A DNA stretch of 64,000 nucleotides from Brachionus koreanus (GCA_016987375.1 PJRA01000048.1:1626503-1690502); one strand, 5' to 3'. Counted from the first letter of the stretch, positions 1-13,077 are shown. Numbers and translations: made by a program. Notes: generated by a model not told the origin, from the sequence alone.

Positions 1-3000
1 TGAATCCAATTGAGGAAAATTGTCTTTAAGCAAATGAGCACTAAAATACTTAATTAAAGACACAATAGAATTAAAATTATGCTGTTGATCAATCGAATAC
101 ACATGCGTAAAATCTTCATCTTCGGCCGAGTCATTGATAATCAATGGATAAGCCAAAGATGAATTACTCAATTCATTAATATTTATTTTTATGTGATCTA
201 CAATTCCTTTATGTTTGATTGAGATGGCATATCCACCATCATTTCTGCATCTGACCATGAAAATTGTCTCTGATAAATCGTTTGGTATTCGACTTAAAAT
301 AGCATCAGCCATGTACCTGTCAACAGGCGAAAACCAAGGATACTCTTCCAAATTTAAATTACGGCTAAGCTGACCTGTAGATAAACTGTGGCTCAAATTA
401 TGATTTTGCATCACTCTCACATGTCGGCGCGGAAAATAGCCCTCTTTGTTTTTAGATATAACAACTCCTTTCCACCAGTCATCGTCGTCATCATCGGTCA
501 CTTGAATCAATTCTCCTTGATTAAAGCTCAATGCTGTTCCTTCGGGCGGTGCTGGTCTGCCATCATAGTTGTAGATCGCCTGAGCCAATAAAGTCTGATT
601 ATAGTTCGATTTAGCTGAGCTTGTTGACAGAGAACGAGTTATTGTAACGCCTGAATTTGATACTGGCCTATTGGGCAACAACGGTGCTGGTAGAGTCAAC
701 GAACTACAACTTGATGCTATTTTTGTCAAGCAGTCTTTGTGGGCTATTGACGAACAAAGCGAGCATTTGTAGCCTTGATAGAACAAGCCTAGCAAATATT
801 TATCACACACACAACATTGGACTAGTTCTCGATTGAAATTGGTCAACTCAAAAAAATGCTTAAATGCTCGTTGGCCTTGGGGTTGCATTTTTTCTTTTGC
901 TTTTAATAAACACTCTTTCCATTCTTTTTTATGCTCTTTGTTTTTAAAAATAATTAGATAAATCTTTGTGTGATCATTATTTATAAGATGTAAAGAGTGA
1001 GCATTTGAGCTTGAATTCAGATTAAGAGAACTAGTTGACAAATTAGAACTTGTGTTCAAATTAGAACTGTTGAACAAATTGGAAATGATTCCATGCGGAA
1101 GATTGCTTGATGATTGAGAAGCCAAATTGGATTGATGATGGTCCTCGATCGAAAAATCATTTATTAAAAGTGTTTCTTTATAGTTGTAATAATTTCCTTT
1201 TAATTTGCACACTATGAGTGCTTTTTCGAATAAGAAAAAAGTTCTTGTTCGCGCATATCTTTCGCCTGAGTCGATCGATTTAATACGAAATTTGTCATCT
1301 TTAATATAATGACCAAAGTCTTTCAGGAGATTTAGACTAAAACTGCTTGAATAAAGCGACGATCGACTTGTATCATTTGAGTTGTTAATTAGTAAAAATT
1401 TTATTAAAAATTCTATTTTGCTTAGATTTTCTTTATCTCGTTGACACTCGTTTAAATAGTTACCCAATTCACACATGGAGTCTTTGGTTTTTTTGATCAC
1501 GTCTTTTGCTGTATGATCCACGTCAGTTTGCTTAAGTAATTCGCTAAACAAAAGATGGTATTTTAAAACTCGTTGATATGGTAAACCCATTAAATCGGTC
1601 AATTTGTATTTACCAAATTTACTTTTGGAAGAACATTCTTCTAATTTAGTTCGAAATTGGCGAATATACAGCTCTTTTGTGTGCTCAGATGAATGGTTGC
1701 TGAGTGAAACTTGTATTAGGGAATCCACTCGAGCCCTTGCTCGATCAATACTTGAGAAATACTCTGCATATTCTTTCATCAGGCCCACTTTAAATGATTC
1801 AAATACGCTGCAAATTCTTAGTGTTCGTCCAGGTCCACCTAAAAGTTTTAAAAATTAATTAGATTAAAATAAGATTAAAATTGATTATTGATTCGAATTG
1901 ATTGAAAATTAAATATTTTATTTTATATGCTGCAATATTTTTTTTTATCAAAATAGCAAATAATTTGTTCAATTTGAATTGTATTTGAATCACAATGGCC
2001 GAAATATATTAATAGAAATATTTAAAGAATCTAAAATTTTCTGAATTTTTTCAGTTTGCTCAGAGTCAAGATTTCCCGAAGTCGATTAAGCAATTATAAA
2101 TGATGTACCTAAGTGCTCCATTAACATTAGTGAGAAATCGTCAAGAGAAATCAGATTTAATGAGTTAACAAGATGAATCATTTGAATCATTTCTTAGTCA
2201 TCGTAAACAAAGATTTGTACTTGGTAAAACAGAATCAGAATGGCTTGATGTGACTAGTGGTGTACCACAAGGCTCTGTCCTCAGTCCACTCTTCTTTGCA
2301 ATTTTTATTAATGATTTGACTAAAAAACAAATGTCTTTCTTATGCAGACGATTGTAAAATATTGTGTATTATCGATCAATTCAATGCGTGTGAATCATTC
2401 AAGTTACTTCAAGATGATATTGATTCATTAATTAGCTGATGTAATTAGTGGTCTATGAATCTAAATTTTGATAAATGCGAGATTATGAGTTTTAGTCGAA
2501 ATCAAGGGCTTCAAAATGATTGATATATTTTGACTGATCTATTGAATGGTAAAGCTCTTCTTGACTCAAGATCCCGGATTATGAAAGACTTGGGAATCTG
2601 GATCAAAAATGACATTTGTAAGTCTATTCGCAGCCTCAAAAGACTACAGAATATTAGATCAAGTTCTTCATGGTATTAAATTTCGGACACAGATGGTCAT
2701 GGTATTACTTTATCCAAGTTATGTAAGGCCTCATTTAGAGTATGCTATTCCATGTTTAGAGAAAGATAAAATAATTTTAGAGGATGTTCAAAGAATAGCT
2801 ACTCGTTCTATTTCTGGTTTCAAAAATCTAAACTACGGTAAAAGAATTAAGGCTCTAAATCTGACCAATCTAACCAAAAGGTGCACGAGAGGTGATCTAA
2901 TTCAAATGTTTAAATTAAAAAAAAAATCATTGACCACGTCAGCTGGCCATCTCCACTCACTTTTTTCAAGCAGAAGTACAAGAGGCCATCCAAACAAAAT

Positions 3001-6000
3001 TAAAAGAGAGATAATCAAGAATTGTGTTCAACGATTCAACTTCTTCAAAAACCGTGTATTCAATGGCTGGAATAAAAGTGAAAGTGGATGCAGCCGAAGC
3101 TCAATCAAGCTATATTTAAAAAAAAAAAGACAAAACTCTTTTAATATTGTTTGAACATAATCTGTTATCAGATTTTACCCATTTTTTTTATCAAGCAAAA
3201 ACTTTTAAAGTCTTAAAAAATTAGACTTTATGCTTTTAATCATTAATAAATATTTGCCTTTTTTATTTCAATGTAAAATATTTCTGTTTATTGAATTTGG
3301 CTTATAAGAAGAACTAAGGATCCATTCTAACTGGCCAAGGCTGGGCCTAAATTATATTTAAAATAAAATAAGTTGCAGTTGATAATGTTTAATATTTTAT
3401 CCAACCATCGACAATTGAAAGTCGATTGACTTAAATTTATATTAAGAGCAATTTTACTGTAAGATATAAACACCTAAAACTTAAATTTTATTTTGATTAT
3501 ATAATTTTTTACTAGCTTTTTAAAACACTTTTCAAAATTAAGAAAAAAGATTTTCAAGTCAAATCAAAAGACTTTTATTCAAAAAAAATTTAAAAACAAG
3601 TTATTAGCTTGAAAAATTTTGAGAAATCCCATTTGTTGCAAGGTAGTGGTCTACAACGGATACCATTCTGTATTAATGGACATTTATACACAAGTGAAAA
3701 AAAAACAATGAAGCTTTATCAATTCGGTAAAATAAATTGACTAGGAATTATTTTTACATTAAAACAAATAAGTTTAAATACGAATTTTAAATTTTTTATT
3801 ACTGATTTTAATTTTATATAAAGATCCTAAATTGACATACAGCCAAATTTTTCAACTTTTTATCGTCTAATTTTTTTGTTTTAACTGGTAAGATATAAAA
3901 ATAGAATATTTACTTTGACTTAATAAATTTAAGCTCAGAAGAAAAACCAAATTAGACTAATCTTTTTGGATCAATAATTTAATAACAAAAATTGATTAAT
4001 AAAAATAAATAAATCGACTAAACTCCTGATTGATACATCGAACATGGCAAAAAAAATGAAAAAAAAAATTTTCTTTTTTTTAATATGTATTATTCTACAA
4101 TTTTTTTTATTTTAAAGTGGGTCTATTTTAGTTTAAATTGTATTTAAAGATAAAATATTCAAACTGATAAATAATTAGAGAGAAAAATCCCTAAATTTTT
4201 TAAAGATAAATTCTAAATTTTCCCCATAAAAAATCTAGCATAAAAAGAAAATTGTTTTTCATAATTTTTAAAATTTATAATAGTTAGAAATTAATTTAAA
4301 TGGATTTATGCACAGGTGGTTTTAAATGTGATTGCAAATGCCATACATATTCTTATGTAAACCATTATAAAATGTGCTGTATCGATGGTTTTATATGGAC
4401 ATCTGACCACTGGAGAACCTTTTAATAAATATTTTTAGAGAACGCTTAACTTTTAAAATCAAATCATTTAATAAATTTTGAAAAATTTTAATTCATTTTT
4501 TAAATCAATGCCCATATTTTTCTCAAATTTTCATTTTCAAAATTCTTTTTTGTAAAAGTAAAAATGATCCAGAATTTTAGAACTTTTTCATCAAAATTAA
4601 TCATTCTCTTTAAAAAAAAAAACAAAATTATTTTTCAATGGGTGACAAAGTTTAGTTACAATGGCTGTTAGAAAAAAAAGTACAATTGATAGTCATATAC
4701 AAAAACAAAAAACCTACAGTAAACTTTTTAGCTCAAAGATGAAAAGAAAAGAAAACATATCTAATCGAAGATGAAAATCTGATTTCAGAAATAAATTTTA
4801 TATCGTAACATGGGGGATTTATTTATTATGAAAAAAGAACGATGACTTTTGAAAAGTAGTATTATCGGAACATGTTAATAGATTACCTTGTAGGAATCGA
4901 TTCATTCCCAAGAAATTTGTTGCTTAAAATTTTGGTCTGGGCTTAAACCATCACTTTCATTTAATTTGTTCTGTTAAAATTTTTAAAATTTTTCTAACCG
5001 TTCTAATAATAGCTCTTTTTAATCAAAGCCTATTCAATTCTGAGCCAATAAATTCAAGATGCAACTAAATAAAATTAAAATTTTTTTAAGCCTAACATTC
5101 TTTATTAAAAAACATGTTTTCAATTTTAAAAAAATTAAAAAAAATTAAAAAAATTTTTTAGCTTTATTGTTAAAAACATCATTTCTAGACATAATTTAAT
5201 TTTTTCTAAATGGATTGTGATAAGTAAGCAATGAATCAGTCAAATCTGGTAAACATCTAAAAAAGTTAATCATGTTTAAGGATCGTGTTAAGGAATAATT
5301 TGGATGCCAAGGTAAGTAAAATAGATAAAAAAGATGAATTAAATTGAAAAAAATTTCGAACAACCAAGTACAATAGTCAACTCACAACAACAGAGTAATT
5401 TTTGAAAATATAATAACTTGAAATTTAATAAATAATTTTAATTTCAATGCTAGAAAAATTGAACTATAAAATGTTTGAATCCTTATTTTCATTTAACAGT
5501 AATTTTTTTTAACTTAAAGAAAAATGATTCCTAAATAATCTATCACTTGGTTATTATAAATTTATTTTCTTTTTTTTAATTCTTATTATTTATACCAACA
5601 GTAATAATGCACCCTTTGGGTCATAAACAATTTAGTTGTATTATTAAGTTGTATTAATTAATAGACTATTTTGAATACTAAATTTTTTTTTTAGTAATTT
5701 CATGAATTCAAGAAAATATTTTTAATGGATCAAAAATTCTTAATATAGAAAATAATAAATTCATAATTTTATTTATGTGTCAGTGTAGCTAACCAACATT
5801 CTTTAATTCTAATTTAATTTAAAATAGAAACTTTTAACTTTTTCTAGAACCAAATGGGATATGTGAGAACGCCATTTCATGCTTACAATATGCATTTTCA
5901 AAAACTATGAGAAAACATTTGTAATGAAGATAGAAATAGGGAATTCAATCTGTGAATTAAGAGTTTCAAGTGGGGATCCTCACTCTAAATCAACAGAATT

Positions 6001-7652
6001 CTATACATGTCACTTACAAGATCATTATTTGACTCCTGTTACATAATACTCCATTCAGATACACAGAAAATAAAATCCAAATTACAAATAATGCAAAATC
6101 CGGTCTTGAGAATCATAATCATTTCCACTTACGACAAGTATCAAAAAAATTCAAAACAACTAACTAAGAGCTAAGAATCGGTCTGTTAGATGATGAAATC
6201 ACCAAGATTTTTTCAAAATTTATTACTTCTAAGCCAAACCATGTATTAGTTGCTTAAAAGATTCATGACTTTCTGCTGCAAATCTCAAAAAAGAAACAAC
6301 CTAAAATACTAAACTGCCTTCGATACAATCCTAAGAACAATTAGCAACTGCCATGATAAAAACTTTATATTTTTTTAAATTATTTTTTAAATGATTTAAA
6401 CTTATAAAGTTAATCAAAAAATAGTTTTTGCAATAAAGTGTCAACTTTTGAAGTTTTTTCCTAAAAGTCCTTGAGGAAATAAATTTTTTTTATAATAGAC
6501 TTTTCTCTGAAACGTCTAACCAAGCTTTTAGGTCCGTCAATTCTCTTAAAAGTTCTGTATTGTGAATCTTTTGATCAATGATAATTTAAAATTCATAGAT
6601 CAATATAAAATATGATCGACTAGTTTGAGCGAAAATTTTTAAATTCTTAAAAATCTTTAAGAAAAATTATTTCGCCACCTAGTGCTCATTTGATCATTTG
6701 AATAAAAAAGTTGAACAAATTATTTTTTTTGAATAAAAAAATATAATTTACCTTTGCATGCATTGTAAAGATCATTGTACAAATTTGTGTGCAATTCAAT
6801 GAGGCCGTTCATATTTGTGAAAATGATGTTCTTGTCTTGTTCATTTAGGATGTAGCCCAACGGAATTAGAAAATCATTCATTAAAATTTTCAATCCATCC
6901 AAAAAATTCTTTTCTGTATTTAAAATTTCTTTCATTACAAAATCTCTTTTCAACGGCTGATGCTGAACATTATTATTGTTTGGAGTTGAAACGATAGTTT
7001 GGTAAACATGGTTGTCAGTTTTTTCTTGTTGATCAGATAGACCATTAAACAAAAAAGATTCGTCAGTGTAATAGGATTCAGGTCCTTCGACTTCAGCCGG
7101 AACAATGTTATAGTATATATCGTCGTTAGAATGGGCTAATTGATGGGTGTCCTGAGAGCCGCTTGAGGAGTGACGTCGCAAGGACGAACTTCTCTTTAGC
7201 GATGTAGCAAAAGGAGAGCTTCCTATGTCAAACCCACTTTTGCTAGTTGATTTGAGAGTCAGCTCATTTTTGGACAAAATACTGAGGGTTCGAATGACAC
7301 AAGCAAAATCAACCAAATCGTAAAGCATGTGTTCATCGAATAAGTCCGAATCTGACATGCCAAAATAGCGGGCTGATTTACATGCCGATAAAAACAAGCG
7401 GATATTGTTGAGGCACAAAATTTGGCTCATTTGAGCTCGTTTGTTTATGAGGGTCGAATCAATGCACCCAGGCGCAATTTGATTGACCAAATTGCACAAA
7501 AATTCGCCATCACGCAAAAAACTAGCGAATTCATTCAATTGTAATTGATTTGTTAGAAATTTTTGTCTTAGAACGATTGGCAAACTGTTCAAATTATTTA
7601 GCCATTTAACGCATTCGATCCAATCGTTGTTCGAATTCGTCGTCTCAGACAT
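1..7652 (-). CDS. Vav: Vav-family Rho guanine nucleotide exchange factor (3' end beyond window)
   Basis: Couples tyrosine-kinase signals to Rac/Rho activation at the plasma membrane. Exon 1 is 7652-6752 (300 codons plus 1 nt) and exon 2 is 1838 to the window edge. The junction K-G|G-P-G-R keeps frame through a GT/AG intron. Domains in order: calponin-homology domain (residues about 5-130); acidic linker with tyrosines near 180, 194 and 217, the usual autoinhibitory sites; DH domain from about 236, continuing in exon 2 through PYQRVLKYHLLFSELLK; PH domain with RTFFLFEKALIVCK; cysteine-rich C1 zinc finger (HFFELT...CCVC...CSLC); an SH3 domain (AQAIYNYDGRPAPPE to GYFPRRH); and an SH2 domain with phosphotyrosine arginine in MVRCRN and HIKI. 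A last SH3, usual in the family, would lie left of the window. A pyrimidine-rich acceptor-like sequence ends 1 nt before the start codon, so a 5' UTR exon or trans-splice site is likely. Confidence 0.95.
2180..3155 (+). mobile_element. Decayed non-LTR retrotransposon (LINE) reverse transcriptase, antisense in the Vav intron
   Basis: The frame at 2182-2330 reads SGVPQGSVLSPLFF then FINDL, the RT palm motif. The YADD active-site region near 2340 is frameshifted, and TGA and TAG stops follow near 2440-2460. An open stretch at 2609-3154 encodes the C-terminal thumb region typical of jockey/CR1-like LINEs (LLYPSYVRPHLEYA, RGDLIQMFKL, REIIKNCVQRFNFF, NRVFNGWNK). It has several disablements, so it is dead. 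It lies on the + strand inside the minus-strand Vav intron. Confidence 0.85.
4300..4425 (+). CDS. Possible 41-residue cysteine-rich ORF in the Vav intron
   Basis: An ATG-initiated frame of 41 codons holds six cysteines and three histidines in a short span (motifs FKCDCKCH, KMCCIDG, WTSDHWRTF). It stands out as G+C-richer than the surrounding intron. I recognise no family. It could be a small secreted or metal-binding peptide, a stray exon, or a fossil of a transposon zinc finger. No clear splice sites or expression signals are visible, so the reading is weak. Confidence 0.2.
   Translation: MDLCTGGFKCDCKCHTYSYVNHYKMCCIDGFIWTSDHWRTF
5990..6345 (+). mobile_element. Probable second LINE-derived remnant in the Vav intron
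   Basis: Frames here read coding-like phrases interrupted by stops and shifts: LQIMQNPVLRIIIIS, similar to the 'QN.ALRII' stretch after the RT domain of some LINEs, then LRIGLLDDEITKIFSKF. Codon texture differs from the flanking poly-A/T DNA. No catalytic motif survives, so class assignment is tentative. Confidence 0.4.
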
Positions 7653-10083
7653 ACTAAAAAAATGATGAAAAAAAAACAGAAAATTTAGTTTTTAGGATAA
7701 ATATTTTTATTTCAATTTAGACGAAAATAATTTTTAAAAAAAAATCTAAATTTTTTAAATTTAAAATTATCTAAAATTTAACTTATTGTTGAATATTTTA
7801 TGAAAAGTTTATTTGCCACCTGACTCAAATAAGACCAATTTATTTCAAGACATAATTACCATTTACATTTAAGAAAAATTTTAGCAAAAAACTATCATAG
7901 ACAAATTAGTCTCTCAGAAATAAAAGAAAAAAATTGACATTTATTTAAATGATTAATCGGTAAAAAAATAATAAAACGGATATTTTCTAGTAATTGATTT
8001 TTTAATATTATTTTTGACCTATTAATTTAAATTTTTTGATGAAATAAGCGAAAGGAAAAAAAAACAAAAATTAGCCTCATAATGTTTTATTAGATTAAAA
8101 TTAATATTCTTTTTCGGCTAAACCATGATTAATCGGTTAGCAAATTACTAATAGAATTAATTATGCAATGTGACAAAATTTTAAAAAATTTCTTAAATTA
8201 TGATTAAAAAAAAATGAGTTATAGAACTTTATTTTCTTCTTAAATTTAAAGTTGCGAACGACCTGGTTGGCATTTTTATATCAAAATCAAAATTACTAAT
8301 TAGGTAGTGAAGCTATAAAATAATATAAAAAAAAATTTCTAGCTTTTTTAAGTATTACCCTCTAAATTTATTTTCAAAAAAATCATTCAAAAGTTTTTTT
8401 TTCTAAAAACGAAATTAAATTTTAAATTATGATCTTATAAAACATAAAAACAAACTGACTTTGTTCCAATTATTTTAAGATTGAAATAACAAAATGTGCA
8501 AAGTGGAATGCTCAGTTCCTTCCTGACAGTTGATTGATTCTAAATTGTGATTAAAAATGTTTTTGTTTTCGTTCTCATGTAATACTTTTTTTGAGAGACG
8601 AATATCGAGCCAAAAATGTCAATCAAAATAAAATAGGACATAGTTTAATTTGTTTAATCCGACCACTCTACTATTTGCTTTATTAAAAATCAACATAGGT
8701 TTTAGAACAAGTTCATTTTGATTGTTTGTGATAGGTTTTTAATTGAGAAGTAATTAAAATAGCGCCCCTATCCGATGACAAGCATTTACTTTAAGAAAAT
8801 CAATAAACAAAGATAAAATAGTTTAATGGGATATCTTAGATTAAAATAAAAAATGATTTGAGCACCTTTGAAGTACTAGCCTTTGCGTCTACAGTCTAAT
8901 CTTCAAAATTATTTAATATCAATTATGATTATATCCAAAAAGTTTAGTTGAATAATTTTTTTTTTTCATAAAAATTTAATTTCTTTTTATTTTTGATAAT
9001 TTTTTCATTTATCAACAACCAAAAAAATAAAGCTACTAATTATTAAATTAAAACTTGAAAGTTTAAATAAAACATATCTTAAATTAAAATTTATTTTCGC
9101 ATTTTTATGATAATTTAAATTTAAAAGAGATTTGAGTTATCATCGAACATTTTAATGTATGTTTACAATTCACTAATGTCTGGATGAAAATAAATTTTTT
9201 TTTCTATTTAAAATTAATTATAGCAAGCAAATTTTGAAGCCTTAGGTAAATGAAAAAGAAAGAGAAATCAGTGGTATTTCCTGTTTGAATTAAATCAAAG
9301 CATGTTTGAGCATTGATCGGCAAGATATCATTGACCCTTTTTATTGATACAAAAGTACGTGCTTTAACAATGCTTTATTAGAACAACCTAAGCGAAAACA
9401 ATTGAATAACTTGTTATGATAAGAAAAAAACACGAATTTAATGAAGGCTTAAACATTTCTCTCAAATAAAAGCAGCTAGTTGAACTAATCTCAATTGTTT
9501 TTTATCTAAAAACGTTTTGATTAAAACATTGCTTGAGATAACAAACTTTGAAAAAGGTAGAACATTTCCTTAATTAATTTACCAAAAAGAAAGATTAGAA
9601 CTTTGTTTCTCTTTGAGGCTAAAATCAATCTTGATCTATCTAAATAAAAATCTAAATTTTTTTTTATTCTTCTTAAATATCTTATTTACTTTAAATATAT
9701 TCGGATTATTATACATAGATTAACTCTATTTATCATTCGATATCATAAGAAATACCCTTAAAACAATGTTGAGAAAGTATATCGTTACCTCGATCTACAC
9801 ATAGTACAATTTGAATAGGATCTTTTATTTTCCTTTCGACAAAACTATTTAAATACAATATAAACATTTAAAAAAGAAAGCAATTTACTAGTTAGTATTG
9901 AGCGATTAAGATTAAGCGCGAGCGAACAAAAATGCAAGCGTAAAGTGAACAAACAAGATTTAAAATGATTGATTGTAAATTTTTTTTTATGACTCAAATA
10001 AATAAAATAAAATTAACAAAGTCTAGGCCCTAATTTTTGGTGATTTATGATGGTTGATTTCAAATTTTTTTCTAGTATTAAAA

Positions 10084-10167
10084 ATGCCCAGTGTGCTTGC
10101 TAATGGATTAGAGAAAATCGCCAAAAAACCAAAAAAAGCTTCAAAGTTTGTCTTCAATTTTAAGCTT
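10084..10167 (+). CDS. Orphan first coding exon resembling an NT-C2 domain start (EHBP1-like)
   Basis: An acceptor-like tttttttctag ends at 10075. ATG at 10084 opens 28 codons beginning MPSVLANGLEKIAKKPKKAS, followed by KFVFNFKL and a GTAAAA donor at 10168. The 'K-K-A-S-K-F-x-F' pattern just after the start is characteristic of N-terminal C2 proteins such as EHBP1 and EEIG1, which link endocytic membranes to actin. No continuation is visible before the next gene; following exons may lie in the 350-base gap, or this is a relic. Family knowledge suggests the identity; the sequence alone does not prove it. Confidence 0.3.
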
Positions 10168-11713
10168 GTAAAATTTAAGATTCACACAAGTTTTTTTCTA
10201 TTCAAAAAAAGGTCGCTGTATATTATTAATAAGAACAAATAATTTAAGCTCACCTTAAAGACATGTGAGTCAAACTATGAGGAAAATTTTTTTTAGGTTT
10301 TTAATCATAGAATTTGTTTTTAATTCATTTTGGAAAAATTATGATTTAATAAAAATAAATTTCCAAACAAAAAAGTTGTCAAGAGTAAATTTTTGCTAAA
10401 TTAACCATGTGAAATAAAAAATTATTTTTCGATGCATTAAGCTGTTCTTTTTTTATTTTCTTAAGAAATATTTTATAAAAATAAAACCCTTGACCAAAAA
10501 TGACCTCAATCAGATTAGGTCTCTGAAGCTATACTTCAATTAAAGTAGCTTTTTTAAATAAATTAATTAAGAATGTTGATAAAATTGACATATTTTTTTT
10601 TCACACTAGCCTATTAACTATTAAATTCAGAGCATCAACAAACAGGTTCCGGGATGAAATAGATTATTTTGAAGTTGAATATTTTTCTCAAAAATTGATC
10701 TTAATTTAATTATTAAATTATTATTAATGGATAACTACATGAAAAAAAAACGAGGAAAACCCACACAATATTACTGAACATTTTTGCAAATATGTATTTT
10801 TTTATCTCATCGAAAATTTAATTTTATTTATCAAATAAATATATCAATTAAAAAAAATTGCTTTATTAAGTTAACATAGATACTTATTTTGATGACCGCT
10901 CTTACAAAAAAATGATTAAACCAAAAAAATATATCAGTTGGAATTTGTTTATTTTTCGGCTGAAATTATTGCATTTTTTTAAAAATATTCTAAGCATTAA
11001 TTTTTTCTCTAAAAAAGAAATTATAAAAAATTTAAAAAAACTTGAAGCATGTATAAAGTTTTAACATGTATAAAGTTTTAAGAGTCTTAACAAAGAGTCA
11101 GTATTTCCTTCTGAATCCAAATTTTGTATACAATTTTTCTGCATATTTAGGAATGGTCTCTCTTAAAATTTTTAGTAATTCAATTACTAACAATAGCAGT
11201 GCTATTGTCTATAAGTTTATTGTTTGAGAACAAGTTGGCATGAATTTCTTATTCATCCAATTTTAAAGGAAATTTAATGTCACTTGATATTTTTTAAAGC
11301 GGAATTTAAAAAGATTAATAAAAATTAGATTCAATGAAAAAATTGATTTGAAAAATCTTGAAATTAGAAACAACAAATTAATTAGAAATATTAATTTACA
11401 TTTCAGAAATCGATTGCAGGTTGACTTGGAAAATTTCCTTACATAAACCTTTTTACATTTTTTGCAAGCTCTCTTTTAAAAATTTAAACTTAAATTTTAT
11501 CTTAAAGAATAAAGTTTTAAAAAATTACTCTAATAAACTAAATACCAACATGCAATACTTTGAAAAATTTTATAATTTTTTAATTAAATTTCATTTATTT
11601 CTTAGAAATTTGAAGTTAATCATCCGGGCTTTCTAGTGTTAAATATATCTAAATATAAAAACCGGATGACTTTTTTGACCCTTTTATTTAAATCTTTTTT
11701 TATACTTTTTTTC

Positions 11714-12063
11714 NNNNNNNNNNNNNNNNNNNNNNNNNNNNNNNNNNNNNNNNNNNNNNNNNNNNNNNNNNNNNNNNNNNNNNNNNNNNNNNNNNNNNNN
11801 NNNNNNNNNNNNNNNNNNNNNNNNNNNNNNNNNNNNNNNNNNNNNNNNNNNNNNNNNNNNNNNNNNNNNNNNNNNNNNNNNNNNNNNNNNNNNNNNNNNN
11901 NNNNNNNNNNNNNNNNNNNNNNNNNNNNNNNNNNNNNNNNNNNNNNNNNNNNNNNNNNNNNNNNNNNNNNNNNNNNNNNNNNNNNNNNNNNNNNNNNNNN
12001 NNNNNNNNNNNNNNNNNNNNNNNNNNNNNNNNNNNNNNNNNNNNNNNNNNNNNNNNNNNNNNN
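11714..12063. other. Assembly gap, 350 N
   Basis: Run of 350 undetermined bases. Open frames crossing it are meaningless. Confidence 1.
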
Positions 12064-12396
12064 AAACTATTCAATCAAAGACTAAACAAAATCATGCTGA
12101 AAAATATTTATTTTTTAAGGAGAAAAATAACTTCATGAATAAGTTGATTTCTAATAAAAATAAAAAAAAATTGATAAAATTTTATTGTCTAATTGTAAAA
12201 ATAAAATTTAATATTTCGAATAAATACAAATTGTTTGTTTTTTGTTAATAATTCCGATTTAAATTTATTTATATATATAATACTTATTTTTATAAAAAAA
12301 ATCAATTACCATAAAAATCTAAAATTCTGTTTTAAGGATCAAATCGTTTTAAGAATTTTAAATTGTTTTTTAGATAAATAAAATGAAAATTTTAAT

Positions 12397-13077
12397 CTAT
12401 CGGCCGATTCTTTGTACATGCCATTCAGATTGGCATAAAGGACAAAGATTTCTGCTCTTGATCCATTGAGACATGCAACAATTGTGAAACGAATGATTGC
12501 ACTCACCCCATACAACTAAAAAATAAAATATTTTAGATTAACCTGTTTTTTTTCCTAATCAAATTGGGTTTTATTTACCAACACAATCGTCATGTTTATT
12601 GTCGGTTTGGCACTTAAGACATGAATCTAGAAAAAACATGATTTTATTTAAAAATTTTTATTTCAAAAAATATTTATCTTACCCATTAAAGGAGTCCTAC
12701 AAATAGCACAGACCTATGATAAAAAATTTAGATTAAAAAAAAAATCCATATAATAAAAAAACCTCGCATTCAACATCCCATGACCACATGGCGACTAAAT
12801 TCCATTTTTTTAGTGTAAAAACAGTGTCTTTATTAGAAGAACTGGAGCTTATAGATGAAAGCTTTGAATTATTTGGACAATCAAGACAGCTTGCTGGGCT
12901 CATACAAGAGCTCATTTTTTTTACTGAACTATCTTCTTCTCGGTTTATTTTGTTAAAATTGTTAATATTTATAGTATTTAGATTCTCGTCTTTCTCCAGT
13001 ACATTGATAGCATCCGGAACTAATTTTGTGAACTTGGCTGACTCGTTCATAACCGGACTTTCGTTGATCACCGACAT
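12397..13077 (-). CDS. RNF7: RBX2 / RNF7 (SAG), RING-H2 subunit of cullin-RING ligases
   Basis: RING subunit that recruits E2 enzymes to cullin scaffolds, mainly CUL5 in animals. Four exons join in frame: 13077-12763, 12713-12683 (31 nt), 12626-12579, 12515-12397, giving 170 residues. The C-terminal part matches the family along its length: LKKWNLVAMWSWDVECE, VCAICR, LMDSCLKCQ, VVWGECNHSFHNCCMSQW, CPLCQSEW, VQRIGR. The C-x2-C, C-x-H and final CPLC zinc ligands are intact; the terminal CPLC (rather than the CPLD of RBX1) identifies RBX2. The N-terminal extension (about residues 1-80) is Ser/Asn-rich, low in complexity and longer than in the roughly 113-residue human protein. An acceptor-like sequence lies 8 nt before the ATG. 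The gene is divergent from TMEM164. Confidence 0.95.

Larger units (their letters stand above)
7653..12396. other. AT-rich intergenic spacer
   Basis: Apart from the orphan exon near 10084 and the assembly gap, I see only A/T homopolymers and short open frames without coding texture. A slightly G+C-richer patch at 9900-9960 could be a 5' UTR for the orphan exon. Confidence 0.6.

Noticed and set aside
4650..4970. Possible Tc1/mariner transposase relic in the Vav intron
   Set aside because: A few phrases (such as NRFIPKKFVA) recall DDE transposases, but no catalytic motif or inverted ends are visible.
11421..12085. Open frames next to and across the N block
   Set aside because: They consist of poly-Lys/Phe/Asn readings of A/T-rich DNA or run through undetermined bases.
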